A DNA stretch of 64,000 nt from Piliocolobus tephrosceles (Eukaryota; Chordata; Mammalia; Primates; Cercopithecidae). Positions 55,650 through 64,000 of the stretch are shown one piece after another; the first letter of the stretch is position 1; every line of letters starts with the position of its first letter. The stretch is taken from NCBI RefSeq assembly GCF_002776525.5, contig NC_045447.1, positions 23,376,172-23,440,171 of the forward strand, in the 5' to 3' direction. The position numbers were made by a program, and so were the translations under genes. The notes below the pieces were generated by a model that searched no databases, had not been told where the DNA came from, and saw nothing but the letters and a program-made list of their open reading frames with translations.

Positions 55650-56555
55650 GGCACATTCCTTCCAGGTCATGGGCCTAAATTCTCATAGAAAGAAACAACA
55701 TAGAAGATTTTCAAAATAGAAGAAACTGTAAAGATTTTTTAAAATTGTGAATTCTTCCTTTCACAGGAATAACACTGAGAATATATATGAAAAGAAAAAG
55801 AATAGGCCCAGGTCCACAAGTTGCTGGTGCTAGAACTCAAAGGACTAGAAATCTGGTCTCTTAACTCTGACCAGCATGCCTTCTAGCATAGCACTCCGCT
55901 TATAAGAACCTACAGACCGCATGGGCCTTACTAAGTGGCAGGCAGAAAATCCATGAAACTACCCATCCTAATATTTTCTCTGATCTGTGGACCTGAATAT
56001 GAAACTTAAGAAAAGTTTTCAGCAGATATTGCCCCATCTAAAGTATATACCTATAAGATAAAAATGTGTGTGTGTGTGTGTGTGTGCATTGTGTTTGTGA
56101 AGAAAGAAAACAACCAGGAAGCTGAGGTGCAACTGTGTAAAATCTGCATGAACTCATAGTAAAGCCTGAGAATAGAAGTTTTTGTCACATACTTCACTGA
56201 GCATGTTACGAACACCTCTATTGTTACTTCAGAAAGTCCTGACCCTTTGTCTTGTTCCTTTCACATGCCAAGGCTCATTTGCATTTCGACTCCTTTCCTG
56301 CACTTTCAGATCCTTAAAACAGGATTTAGGACCACACGTCTTATTCCTTTCTTCTCTTTCTTTCTTCTCTTCCTTCCTCTTTCTTTCTCCACCTCCTCCC
56401 TGTATTCCTCTGCTCCTCCTCTCTGTTCCTACTCCCTGCTCACCTCCCTCCTTTTCCTTAGGCTTAATGAATTGAAAGTCTGGCCTCTGGGGAAATGCCT
56501 CACAGTCAGCAAATAAAGTGGTGATTCCTTGATGCTTTCGTTTTTGACGATTTTA
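55650..56555. other. Unclassified sequence with small repeats
   Basis: Contains a TG microsatellite (about 56066-56087, 11 units) and a C/T-rich stretch at 56340-56460. 56215-56320 has loose L2 wording. No gene. Confidence 0.45.
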
Positions 56556-56559
56556 AATT

Positions 56560-56700
56560 ATTAGCTAGAATCATTCAACGAGTATTTACTGAGTCTCTAC
56601 TATGTCCAGGCACAGCATCAGTTGCTAGGGATCTATGAACGAATAAGATTGTTTCACCATTAACATTTAAAATCTAGATGGGAAAATTATCTACACTGTA
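56560..56700 (-). mobile_element. L2 LINE 3' end
   Basis: 'attcaacgagtatttactga', 'gtctctactatgtccaggca', 'gttgctagggatctatgaac', 'gaataagat' is the complement of the classic L2 3' end. Confidence 0.75.
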
Positions 56701-57004
56701 GTCAAGGCTTTATTTTTATTTTTATTTTTTTTTTTTTACCAGTTAAGTTGTTATGATTTCTCATTCAAAGGCACTGTAAAGAGCTAAGGAATTTATATCC
56801 TTAAGGAGCTGTGGGTCTAAGAGAAAGAGATCCAATCACTTCCACCTGTGGGTCCAGCTTGTTAAAATCCCACAGGAAAAAAAAAAAAAAAAAATCATCA
56901 TAATATCCACATTCTACATGGGGAAATCATCCATAGCACTCTAAAAATGTCAATATTTTTCTGATTATGAAAGTAGTAGATTTTTGAGAAAGCATTAATG
57001 CTGA
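56701..57004. other. Spacer with a T run and an A run
   Basis: T-rich run at 56711-56739 and A run at 56877-56894, about 140 bases apart. No Alu or L1 body lies between them. Confidence 0.6.
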
Positions 57005-57130
57005 TTCAGCTGTGGAGAGAGTTCTGGACTATTTGAACCAGTTTTAGAATATTTATTTTATTTCTTCTGGTATAAAATGGAGATAATGAAGCAAGCATGC
57101 TCCGTGTAACCCCTGAGATAGCTGTGAGGA
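57005..57130 (+). repeat. MIR SINE fragment
   Basis: 'gagttctggactatttgaac', 'ttctggtataaaatggagat' and 'gagatagctgtgaggat' follow the MIR order. Similarity ends where the 28-base duplicated string at 57131 begins. Confidence 0.55.
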
Positions 57131-57158
57131 TCTAATCACTTCCTAAGTCTCCATCCCA
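57131..57158 (+). repeat. 28-bp dispersed exact duplication, copy 1
   Basis: Starts 'tctaatcacttcctaagtct' and continues to 57158. The same 28 bases occur at 58573-58600. After one mismatch both continue with CACAT. No other flanking similarity is seen. Confidence 0.95.
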
Positions 57159-57399
57159 CCACATGACCAGGTAGAAGGACCCCACCTGGGAGCCTGAGAA
57201 AACAGTAACCTTGGAGTCAAGGGCCCTGGAATAGAGACTCTGTCTCCCCTTGAGTGATGTTGACTGAACTCCCCTGGAACACAGCTCTGTCAACCATGAT
57301 AATAACGCTAGAGTTAGCTTCATTGACAAAGCCAGTACCTAGCTCTCAGTGCCATGCTGGACTATATATTTGCATTGTCTTTTTTTAAGCCACATAGGG
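57159..57399. other. Unclassified spacer
   Basis: Nothing recognised; slightly GC-richer at 57180-57290. Confidence 0.5.
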
Positions 57400-57535
57400 A
57401 ACTCCTATTATTTATTGATATTATCTTCATTTAGTAGAAGAAGGTCTTTGGTATTTGATAAACTTGAATAAATAACTTGCCCCAAATTAGTGGTAGAGGT
57501 GAGATTTAGTATGAAGAGATATAGGTTGACTCTTA
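57400..57535 (-). repeat. MIR SINE, diverged
   Basis: 'ctattatttattgatattat', 'cttcatttagtagaagaagg' and 'aataacttgccccaaattag' then 'tggtagaggtgagatttag' in complement MIR order. Confidence 0.55.
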
Positions 57536-57539
57536 AATA

Positions 57540-58572
57540 TGAATTTTTATCATTAACAAGATCTTATGGTTATTCTGACACAAGATATATTCAGTAAATA
57601 AAAGTCAACTTGCACGTTCTCTTTATAGAAAACATATAAACATATTTTTTTCTTTTTTAGAAGTTTTTAAAAAAATATTCAAAATCAAAATCTTACTGCA
57701 TTACCATAATAAGTATATACTCAAAGCTGTATAAAGGAGAAAATATTCTTCTTCCAATCCCTAACTCCTCTTTCCTCGCTCACCACCTTGAAGTACCCAG
57801 TGTTAACAGCCTGGTGTTTGTCTGTATTTTTAACGTGTTGTATTCCTTACTAATCCAAGTCACCATTTATGAACTCCTAAAAGTCATAACCTGTCAGGGA
57901 AGATTCCAGTTACAGTCCATAAATGACCTGGGCATCAGCCAGGAAAGTAGGTAGTAAATCATTCATGAAAAACAAGAGATGGCCTACAAAACCAAGACCT
58001 CATTTGTCTGCACTAGAGGCTGCTAAGAATCATTCTTACACTTTCCAGCAGGAAATGTAATGTTGCCATTTCCAGATGGAGTGGCCTGGCTTGAGGGCAG
58101 TCTACAAGGATTTTATGGAGGAAGACCTTATGTCTGGAGCAATTTAGGGGCGTTCACACTGGCTTTCTTGAATTAAACTACACAAAGTTCCATAGAGCAT
58201 TAGGTGACCATAATGACAACCATAAGACAGAATCCCTGTTGCCTCCTTATACCCAATTTCTGCCACCACTGTGGAATGACTCATTAGAATAACTATTTTC
58301 TATTTCTACTTCTTTCCCTGGCATCTTCCTGTCTTTTCTTAAGGTGTTAATATCAAGCTATATATTACTGTTTTTAAACCATGCAAATTGACTTCCAGGT
58401 AGAGGCCATGAAAGACCATACTTTCTGGGAACACGTTATAAATATTAGCATCACTAAGCCTGAGAAATTGTCTTCAGTTGCAATCAATTTCCCACCATGG
58501 TGGTAAACTGCTCTCAAAGAGTTAATGGGCCCCATTCCTAATGGGGCAATCAGGGACTTGTTTGATCCCAGT
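57540..58572. other. Unclassified sequence, no gene
   Basis: 57640-57850 has loose LINE-like wording but no confident match. The rest is unrecognised. Confidence 0.45.
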
Positions 58573-58600
58573 TCTAATCACTTCCTAAGTCTCCATCCCA
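58573..58600 (+). repeat. 28-bp dispersed exact duplication, copy 2
   Basis: Exact match to 57131-57158, same orientation, 1,442 bases downstream. It stands in sequence without a named repeat. Confidence 0.95.
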
Positions 58601-59520
58601 TCACATAGGCAGAGATGAATGGTTTGGGGTCTGAAGTTTGCTGTGGAGGGCAAGTGAGTTATAGACAAACTTCCTCTCTGAAAGGTTCATTGAGAGAGCC
58701 AATTAGCCAGGGAGGAGGTGCTGTTCTGCATTCCCTAATTACTCAGGGATGAGAGGGGTCAGATCAGAAGCCTGACCCCCACAAGTAACCACACAAAACG
58801 CCTCAATAGAGTTTTCCAGGCGGGAAAACTTAAAAGCCGGACTCACGTCTGCTTTAGCAGTTCTTTCTCAAGAACCCAACAAAGGTTGGAGCCTCAGACA
58901 ATGGCCGGGGTCCTCCCATAGACCACCTCAGGGACAAAGAGGGAATGCAATTGCTAAGATCCAAGACGCCGAAGCTGCTGCCTATTCTGAATAAGGGTGG
59001 GGAAAGTGTGGCAATTTCTAAAACATGATTTTTTCCCTTGGTCCAAAAAAGGAGCTTTTGATGTCCAGAAATGGAGTGAGATGAGGAGTACCATGAGTGA
59101 AAGCACAAAGATTTCCAAATAGAATCCAACATTAATTTATTCACTTTATTTTTGATTTATTTACTTTTTAATTTCTCTAAGGTATTTGAGCCTGGGCCTT
59201 CTAACGTTAAAAAAAAATTACAATTATCCAAAAATTGGAGTTCCCAAAAATGCACCTCTTCAACCTGGCTATACCCTCTTTTGGCAGCCAACTTGGTTTG
59301 AACATTTGACAACCAAAGGCAGTACATTAGAAAAGGGCAATTGCAAATACACTCAACAACTCAGAAGCATCCTAAATCTCTAGGGTAAGGGGAAACTTGG
59401 GGGATAATTTAACCAAACCCTCTCATTCTTTAGAGATTGAAATCTGAGACCAAAGATGTAAAACCACCTGTCCAATGTTAAAAGGCTAGTCAGTTACCGA
59501 TAGGCCTTATGTTTTTGTGG
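58601..59520. other. Unclassified sequence, no gene
   Basis: 58600-58990 is GC-richer with a 96-codon minus frame (58854-59144) without motif. 59400-59490 may hold a MIR trace. T-rich/AT-rich at 59130-59190. Confidence 0.45.
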
Positions 59521-59521
59521 A

Positions 59522-59546
59522 ACACACACACACACACATACACACA
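59522..59546 (+). repeat. (CA)n microsatellite, short
   Basis: About 11 CA units with one TA interruption. Confidence 0.9.
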
Positions 59547-59924
59547 AGCTTAAATGCACACATCCAGATATTAGTTTCACGAGCCTGGAACTTATTTGGT
59601 TTTGGTTGTTTTCACTCAGTGGAGTTCTTAATTGGGGAAGCTTCCAGAGTTGAGACTCAGGATTGGGAAAAAAGAATAACCTGTTTTGGGGAAAGGTTAG
59701 AAGCCTTTGAAGTGGATAATGAAAGTGAGGGGTCATTATCTTTCAGAGGTATCAAGTCAGGAACCTGGCGGTAAAGAGAGAGTGACAACTGACAATTTAA
59801 AATCTCTGAGATAACAATGATGTATCTCTGAGAGAAGATGAAATAGGGACTGAGTTATTAGCGTGTATCAGAAAGATACCCACAGCCATGAAAACAGCCT
59901 TTGCCCCCATTCTTTGGTTGGTGA
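59547..59924. other. Unclassified spacer
   Basis: The plus frame 59517-59774 has no motif; no named repeat. Confidence 0.5.
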
Positions 59925-60010
59925 AAGTTCCTTTACCTGTGTTTCAGTTTCCTCATCTGTAAAATAGACCAAGGATACTAGATGAGCTCTTAGGGTTCTC
60001 CTACCCTAAC
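59925..60010 (+). repeat. MIR-related SINE fragment
   Basis: 'tttacctgtgtttcagtttc', 'ctcatctgtaaaatagacca', 'actagatgagctcttagggt'. This is the same 3' wording seen in complement at 27440. Confidence 0.65.
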
Positions 60011-60406
60011 TGGTTTAACTTTTGGGACATCACAGTTCTACTCAATACTGACAGCTCAGGAAGCTAAATTTGGATAACTGTGAATAACTATGTATAACCT
60101 ACCCATTCCCCCACATTCTCTATGAGAAGAGGCTCTTCTGATCCACAGAAATCTGGCCACTTACATCCAAACTCCAAAACACCCCTTACCTGCTTCTATG
60201 GCCCACTTCTCTCAAGAGAAGTAAAGATTTGATTTATGAATGTTGTCCACATTCACCCGGGCCAGGGTCCCAAAAGCACATGGTGGAGCCTGAAGTGTCA
60301 CCTTAATGACCACAGATTCAAAACATACATCAGCATTCAATTCAGGGAGCAGAAGGCATTGTATTTCTTCTTATTCTCCACCCCCTCCTCTATCTTAGCA
60401 CAGCTT
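60011..60406. other. Unclassified spacer
   Basis: Nothing recognised. Confidence 0.5.
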
Positions 60407-60408
60407 TT

Positions 60409-60459
<51 letters not shown>

Positions 60460-60463
60460 TTAT
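60407..60463 (+). repeat. (TTTA)n microsatellite
   Basis: About 14 uninterrupted TTTA units. Unlike the other long tetranucleotide arrays it has no gap. Confidence 0.97.
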
Positions 60464-60612
60464 TGGGGGCAGCATGTTACAATAACGATGATGTTGATAA
60501 CTTTAATTATTACAATATTTAATATGCTTCTTTGCTGCCAAAGACTCTGTACCTTTCTGGCAAAAACACCAAGAGATCATATCCTCCCCCCAACCCTGTC
60601 CCCCTCCCCTTT

Positions 60613-60720
60613 TTTTATAGATGAGGAAGTGGAAGCTCCACTAGGTTAAGTAACTCAGGATTATCTTTTCAAATAAGTGGCAGAGACAGGAGTGTTAAAC
60701 AGTTTAGATTCTAGATTTCA
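60613..60720 (-). repeat. MIR SINE fragment
   Basis: 'tttatagatgaggaagtgga', 'ctaggttaagtaactcagga', 'aaataagtggcagagacagg' in complement MIR order. Confidence 0.7.
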
Positions 60721-60727
60721 AAAAGCC

Positions 60728-60908
60728 TGTTGGAGCTGCTGGTTCTCTGCTACTTGTTATCTGAATTTGAGCAACCTATTTAAAATTTTGCAGTTTCATT
60801 TAATCTTCTCATTTGAAAACGAATTAATAATAGTTTTCTCTGAGGACTAACTAGCTAGATATGGGTAAAACAACTAGCATAAAGCTGGTATTTGATCAAT
60901 ATTAGTTT
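60728..60908 (+). repeat. MIR SINE
   Basis: 'tggttctctgctacttgtta', 'tctgaatttgagcaacctat', 'ctctgaggactaactagcta' and 'ctagcataaagctggtattt' in plus MIR order. It stands head to head with the previous copy. Confidence 0.6.
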
Positions 60909-60909
60909 T

Positions 60910-61825
60910 TCCTTTCTCTCTGCCCTTCATTCTCTAACATCTAATATTAAAATGATTGGTTTATGGCATTTTTGAGCCTGGAATTCCATAATCAGAGTAC
61001 TTTCTTGGTGTTGAATCCACATCCATGAAGCCTCATTCCCCCAAGCCTCTGCCTCTGCAGACACTAAACTCAGACAATACACACTCTTTCCAGTCATTGA
61101 AAGGGATATGGCTTTGGAGTAATAGGGGGAAAATATATCATGAGTAATATTAACAAGAAACCTCCATAAAAATTGGCCCATAGCTTCTAAAATTCTTGTG
61201 GTTTATCATCTAAATGGAAACTTGGTCTCCCTATGGTAGATGGCAGCATTTTAAGACCCATCTTCTACAAGTCACTAAGGATTATTGATGGAAAAAATTA
61301 TGAGACACCCTTTCAGTCAAGGGTAGAGACACTTAAAGAAATGTACCCAAAGAGCAAGAAGAAACAATATAATATAACCAGGACGTCAAGGACCTCATAA
61401 TTCCTATTTGTGAGTCGGGGATATGGAACTGAGAGAGGTTTCCAAGTATCTACTAATTCAGTACATTCTGAACTGAGTGGCAAGGTGGTGTGAATTGCCA
61501 CCATGTGTCTGTGAACCTTTTATCTTTGCTGGTTTTTGAGAGAAATACACTCTGGCATGGAAAAGTAACAGATTAGAACTCTCTGTCAACATTGCTATTT
61601 ATTTTTCTAACACCACTGGTTTGCTTTTTTAAAAAATTTTTTGAATGAATAGCTATAAAGTGAAAGGTTTACTGCTGTTTGAGAGTGAAGAAAAGTAATT
61701 TGCAGTTTGATTCTTGGTTATGAGATGCTTGGTGCCTGTCTCCTTTGGAACCGAAGGTTCATGCACACTCTGAAGTTAATGCCTAGAACTTCTGATCTGG
61801 AAGAGAAATAGGAGACTGCCCTGCC
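60910..61825. other. Unclassified sequence, no gene
   Basis: No named repeat. Minus frames at 60927-61181 and 61313-61504 have no motif. Confidence 0.5.
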
Positions 61826-61829
61826 CTCT

Positions 61830-61955
61830 CTTGTCTGCCTCAACTCCACATTTTTTCAGATGGTTAAGTGAAGACACGAATGGATTAGCTGCAGAACCAA
61901 TATTAGAACACAGGTTTCTGACTCCTAGCCTGATGTCTTTTCCATATAATATTCT
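61830..61955 (-). repeat. Possible MIR-type SINE
   Basis: 'gaaccaatattagaacacag', 'gtttctgactcctagcctga', 'tgtcttttcc' resemble the complement 5' part of a MIR-type element. Confidence 0.5.
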
Positions 61956-62373
61956 GCTGCCCACAAGACTAAGTAATTTAGCTTAGCATTCAAGAGCATA
62001 AAACCAGTTCATAGCAAAACTGCTCTCACCACCCGTAGCTCATGAATTCAATCCACTAGCGCCCTAACCCATTCTCTCATGGGCAACTTATTTTGTCTTA
62101 TGCTATGTAAATGAGAGCAAGAGTACAGCCAGTTAACCACTGGGGCCAACTTTTGTGGAGAAATTAAATGAGCACAACTCATGATATATTTTATTTGTCA
62201 ATATTTTCAAATCATATTCCTATTGGTGACTAGAAATCATGTGAAAAAAGAAAGTTCATCCTGATTATAATCATCTCCTTTTCCTGCACTGGCATTGCTT
62301 TAGTTCCAGCTTAGTTTAGTGAATTCCTGGACTCCTTCAAGATTTTGTACCTCTGTCTGAAATCATTTGTCCA
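61956..62373. other. Unclassified spacer
   Basis: Nothing recognised. Confidence 0.5.
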
Positions 62374-62494
62374 ATCATTCATTCATTCACTCATTCATTC
62401 ATTCATTCATTCATTCATTCATTCATTCATTCATTCATNNNNNNNNNNCATTCATTCATTCATTCATTCATTCATTCATTCATTCATTCATTCA
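62374..62494 (+). repeat. (CATT)n tetranucleotide array
   Basis: Nearly pure CATT units; one CACT unit near 62388 and ten N bases at 62439-62448. The 76-codon frame over it (Ile-His-Ser-Phe repeats) is an artefact. Confidence 0.97.
62439..62448. other. 10-base assembly gap in the CATT array
   Basis: Ten N characters inside a pure CATT run; array length unknown. Confidence 0.98.
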
Positions 62495-62499
62495 TATTA

Positions 62500-62890
62500 T
62501 GGGTCCAAATCCTCCCCTGTTCTCCATGACTTCCTGACAAATGCAGCACTCAAAAGGAATAATAATCAAATATGAAGAAAGTGCTTTTGTAATAAATAAT
62601 GGCTCAACAAGTGATCCTTTGAAGTTCTGTGGGGACAGAGTTTAGCTCAGTACAAGGAAGAACCTTTCACTTTACAGCTATTCAAAATTGGAAGGCAGCG
62701 TTACTTTGTAAAGTAGAGGACTTCCAGTCAAATAGCAGCATTCAAGTGAGAGACTGGATAATCACTGCTTTGGTGGGGTAGGTGTGGGGTTGTTAGTGAG
62801 TAAGAGCTTACTCTGGTGTCTTACTCAAGGCCTTAAACCTGCCAAATCCCCACTTTGAAAGTTTGGATTATTTATCTAGGCTGTGATCAT
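62500..62890. other. Unclassified spacer
   Basis: Nothing recognised. Confidence 0.5.
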
Positions 62891-62894
62891 ATCA

Positions 62895-63017
62895 CCCGGG
62901 AGAACACTGTTAGAAATGCTGAAATTTGGGCCCCATCTTGGAAATCCTGGCTCAAAATCTAGATTTTAGCAAGGACTGAAGGCTATTCATATGCACTTCA
63001 GAGTTTGAGAAGCACTG
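62895..63017 (+). mobile_element. MER5A-like hAT MITE fragment
   Basis: 'actgttagaaatgctgaaat', 'ttgggccccatcttggaaat', 'aaaatctagattttagcaag' and 'cagagtttgagaagcactg' follow MER5A order to its right terminal repeat. The left end is missing. Confidence 0.75.
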
Positions 63018-63039
63018 AAATGGGCTTTCTAAACTTTGA

Positions 63040-63170
63040 TTTGGTTATTTATTCATTAAAGAAGTGGTAATAATGCCTGCCTTGCACTTGTGCTTCAAGG
63101 ATAAATCAGATTGTGTTAGTAAACATCTTAGCAGAGTGCATAATAGTTAATACTAATAGATTGCAGGTAC
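63040..63170 (+). repeat. MIR SINE, 3' half
   Basis: 'gtggtaataatgcctgcctt', 'cttcaaggataaatcagatt', 'gcagagtgcataatagttaa' in plus MIR order. Confidence 0.6.
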
Positions 63171-63179
63171 TAATATTAA

Positions 63180-63710
63180 CTTCTCAATAGATGAATTCAA
63201 CATTGGGTTGGAAGTTGGACTGAATTACTTCTACAGTCTCTTTATTACTGTAAGATCATATCATTCTATATTTTTTTATTTCACATATTATGACATTTTG
63301 GGGTCAAATCATTACTCCAACTCCCACACCAAAAATATAAATATATCTGGAGAAATCATGTTATGTTGTGATGGGTCTGTTAGGCAGATGTTCTTCCTCT
63401 CCCCACACACTCATATTGTAAAGAGACTACATTGCACATGCTTTACAGCAGGCATTTCACTTCACTCATCCATAAATATGGCTTTGGTGGGGAATAGGAG
63501 CATGTTGGAGCTACATTCCATTAATTTTACATAGTCTGGGAACCCAAGATCTCCTTTCTGGATGCCACTGAGAGATCCTACCCCATGTCTACAATCTATT
63601 TTTCTCTAGTTGAAATTTACATTTGTCAGGCCTAATGTGAAGTATTGTGTTCAGCACCATGTAAAAGAAAAATTTAAGAACAGCCATTTAAAGGAATCCA
63701 AAGCAGCATA
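63180..63710. other. Unclassified spacer
   Basis: The 108-codon plus frame at 63208-63534 is AT-rich and has no motif. No named repeat. Confidence 0.5.
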
Positions 63711-63714
63711 AAAT

Positions 63715-63855
63715 TGATGGCATCAATCCCCTGCTTAAAACCCATTAATGACTTTCTGTTGTTCTTAGACTGAAGTTCCAACATCTTAACAGGAACTACA
63801 AATCCCTGTATTATTTGTCCTATGCTTACCCTTCTAGTCTTAGCATATGCCTCGT
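63715..63855 (+). mobile_element. L2 LINE fragment
   Basis: 'cccctgcttaaaacccatta', 'gactttctgttgttcttaga', 'ctgaagttccaacatcttaa' is the L2 wording that precedes the 3' end. Confidence 0.65.
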
Positions 63856-63867
63856 TTCCTCTTGTAT

Positions 63868-64000
63868 CAGTTATGTATTGCTGTATAAAAAATTATCCCA
63901 AAATGGAAATACTAAAGTAATAAATATTTATTATCTCATATAGTTACTGCTGGTTAAGAATTCAGGAGCAGCTCAGCTAGGGGGTTCTGGCTCAGGGTCT
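63868..64000 (-). mobile_element. Probable MaLR/MLT1-type LTR, cut by the window end
   Basis: 'tgtatcagttatgtattgct', 'aatatttattatctcatata' and 'gaattcaggagcagctcagc' read as the complement of an MLT1-type LTR 3' end. The rest lies outside the window. Family uncertain. Confidence 0.5.

Noticed and set aside
56711..56894. T run and A run 140 bases apart as the ends of a retroelement
   Set aside because: The sequence between them matches no Alu, L1 or processed transcript that I know, and no target duplication is visible.
62345..62575. Repetitive Ile-His-Ser-Phe protein
   Set aside because: Translation of a CATT array with N bases.
1..64000. tRNA, snRNA, Y RNA or other small RNA genes
   Set aside because: No matching conserved boxes were seen outside Alu and MIR, whose Pol III boxes are remnants of their SINE origin.

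Overview
The window is nuclear DNA of a primate, with no protein-coding gene that I can support. Dimeric Alu elements on both strands, THE1/MST-type LTRs and L1P-type 3' ends place it in a monkey, ape or human genome. Three 10-base N gaps, each inside a tetranucleotide array, suggest a draft assembly rather than a finished reference. No long reading frame is free of repeats. The longest ones are translations of a pyrimidine tract, an Alu, or a GC-richer stretch with no recognisable domain. The DNA is either intergenic or lies inside a large intron; the sequence cannot tell which.

Layout. 1-3 kb: AT-rich, mostly unclassified, with faint MIR copies. 3-7.3 kb: an old L1M element on the plus strand with a ruined ORF2 and one Alu monomer in it. 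7.6-11.6 kb: a minus-strand ERVL/MLT2 provirus remnant (3' LTR, dUTPase and integrase remnants, upstream internal sequence), broken by an Alu and by a plus-strand solo LTR with a clean 5-bp target duplication. 11.6-14.1 kb: an L1 3' end, an Alu, and a second MLT2-type LTR split by a MER2 DNA transposon. 14-20 kb: Alus, an L2 and GC-richer unclassified DNA. 20.5-21.9 kb: a 336-bp pure pyrimidine tract, then an MLT1 LTR split by an MST-type LTR. 22-29.8 kb: MIRs, a second MER2, microsatellites, a G-quadruplex motif and a 24-bp perfect palindrome. 29.8-33.7 kb: L1M with a nested L1P 3' end, an antisense L1M and a hAT MITE. 34-45 kb: MIR, MER5, L2, a structurally odd Alu, a THE1 LTR and a second MLT1 split by an MST-type LTR. 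45.9-47.1 kb: a 5'-truncated L1P with its target duplication. 47-64 kb: MIR and L2 copies, two more tetranucleotide arrays with gaps, a tandem Alu pair sharing one target duplication, and a 28-bp exact duplication of unknown origin.

No genes act together here. What can be read is a transposition history: MIR and L2 are oldest, followed by MER and L1M, then ERVL and MaLR LTRs, then Alu and L1P, with the order fixed at several points by nesting and target-site duplications. Repeat names come from recalled family features, not from a database search, and boundaries are generally good to about 10-30 bases unless a target duplication defines them. I found no convincing new biological system. The items most worth checking are the 28-bp dispersed duplication, the 24-bp palindrome, the Alu with right-arm sequence in its left arm, and the unclassified GC-richer blocks near 18.6-19.2 and 37.0-37.35 kb.
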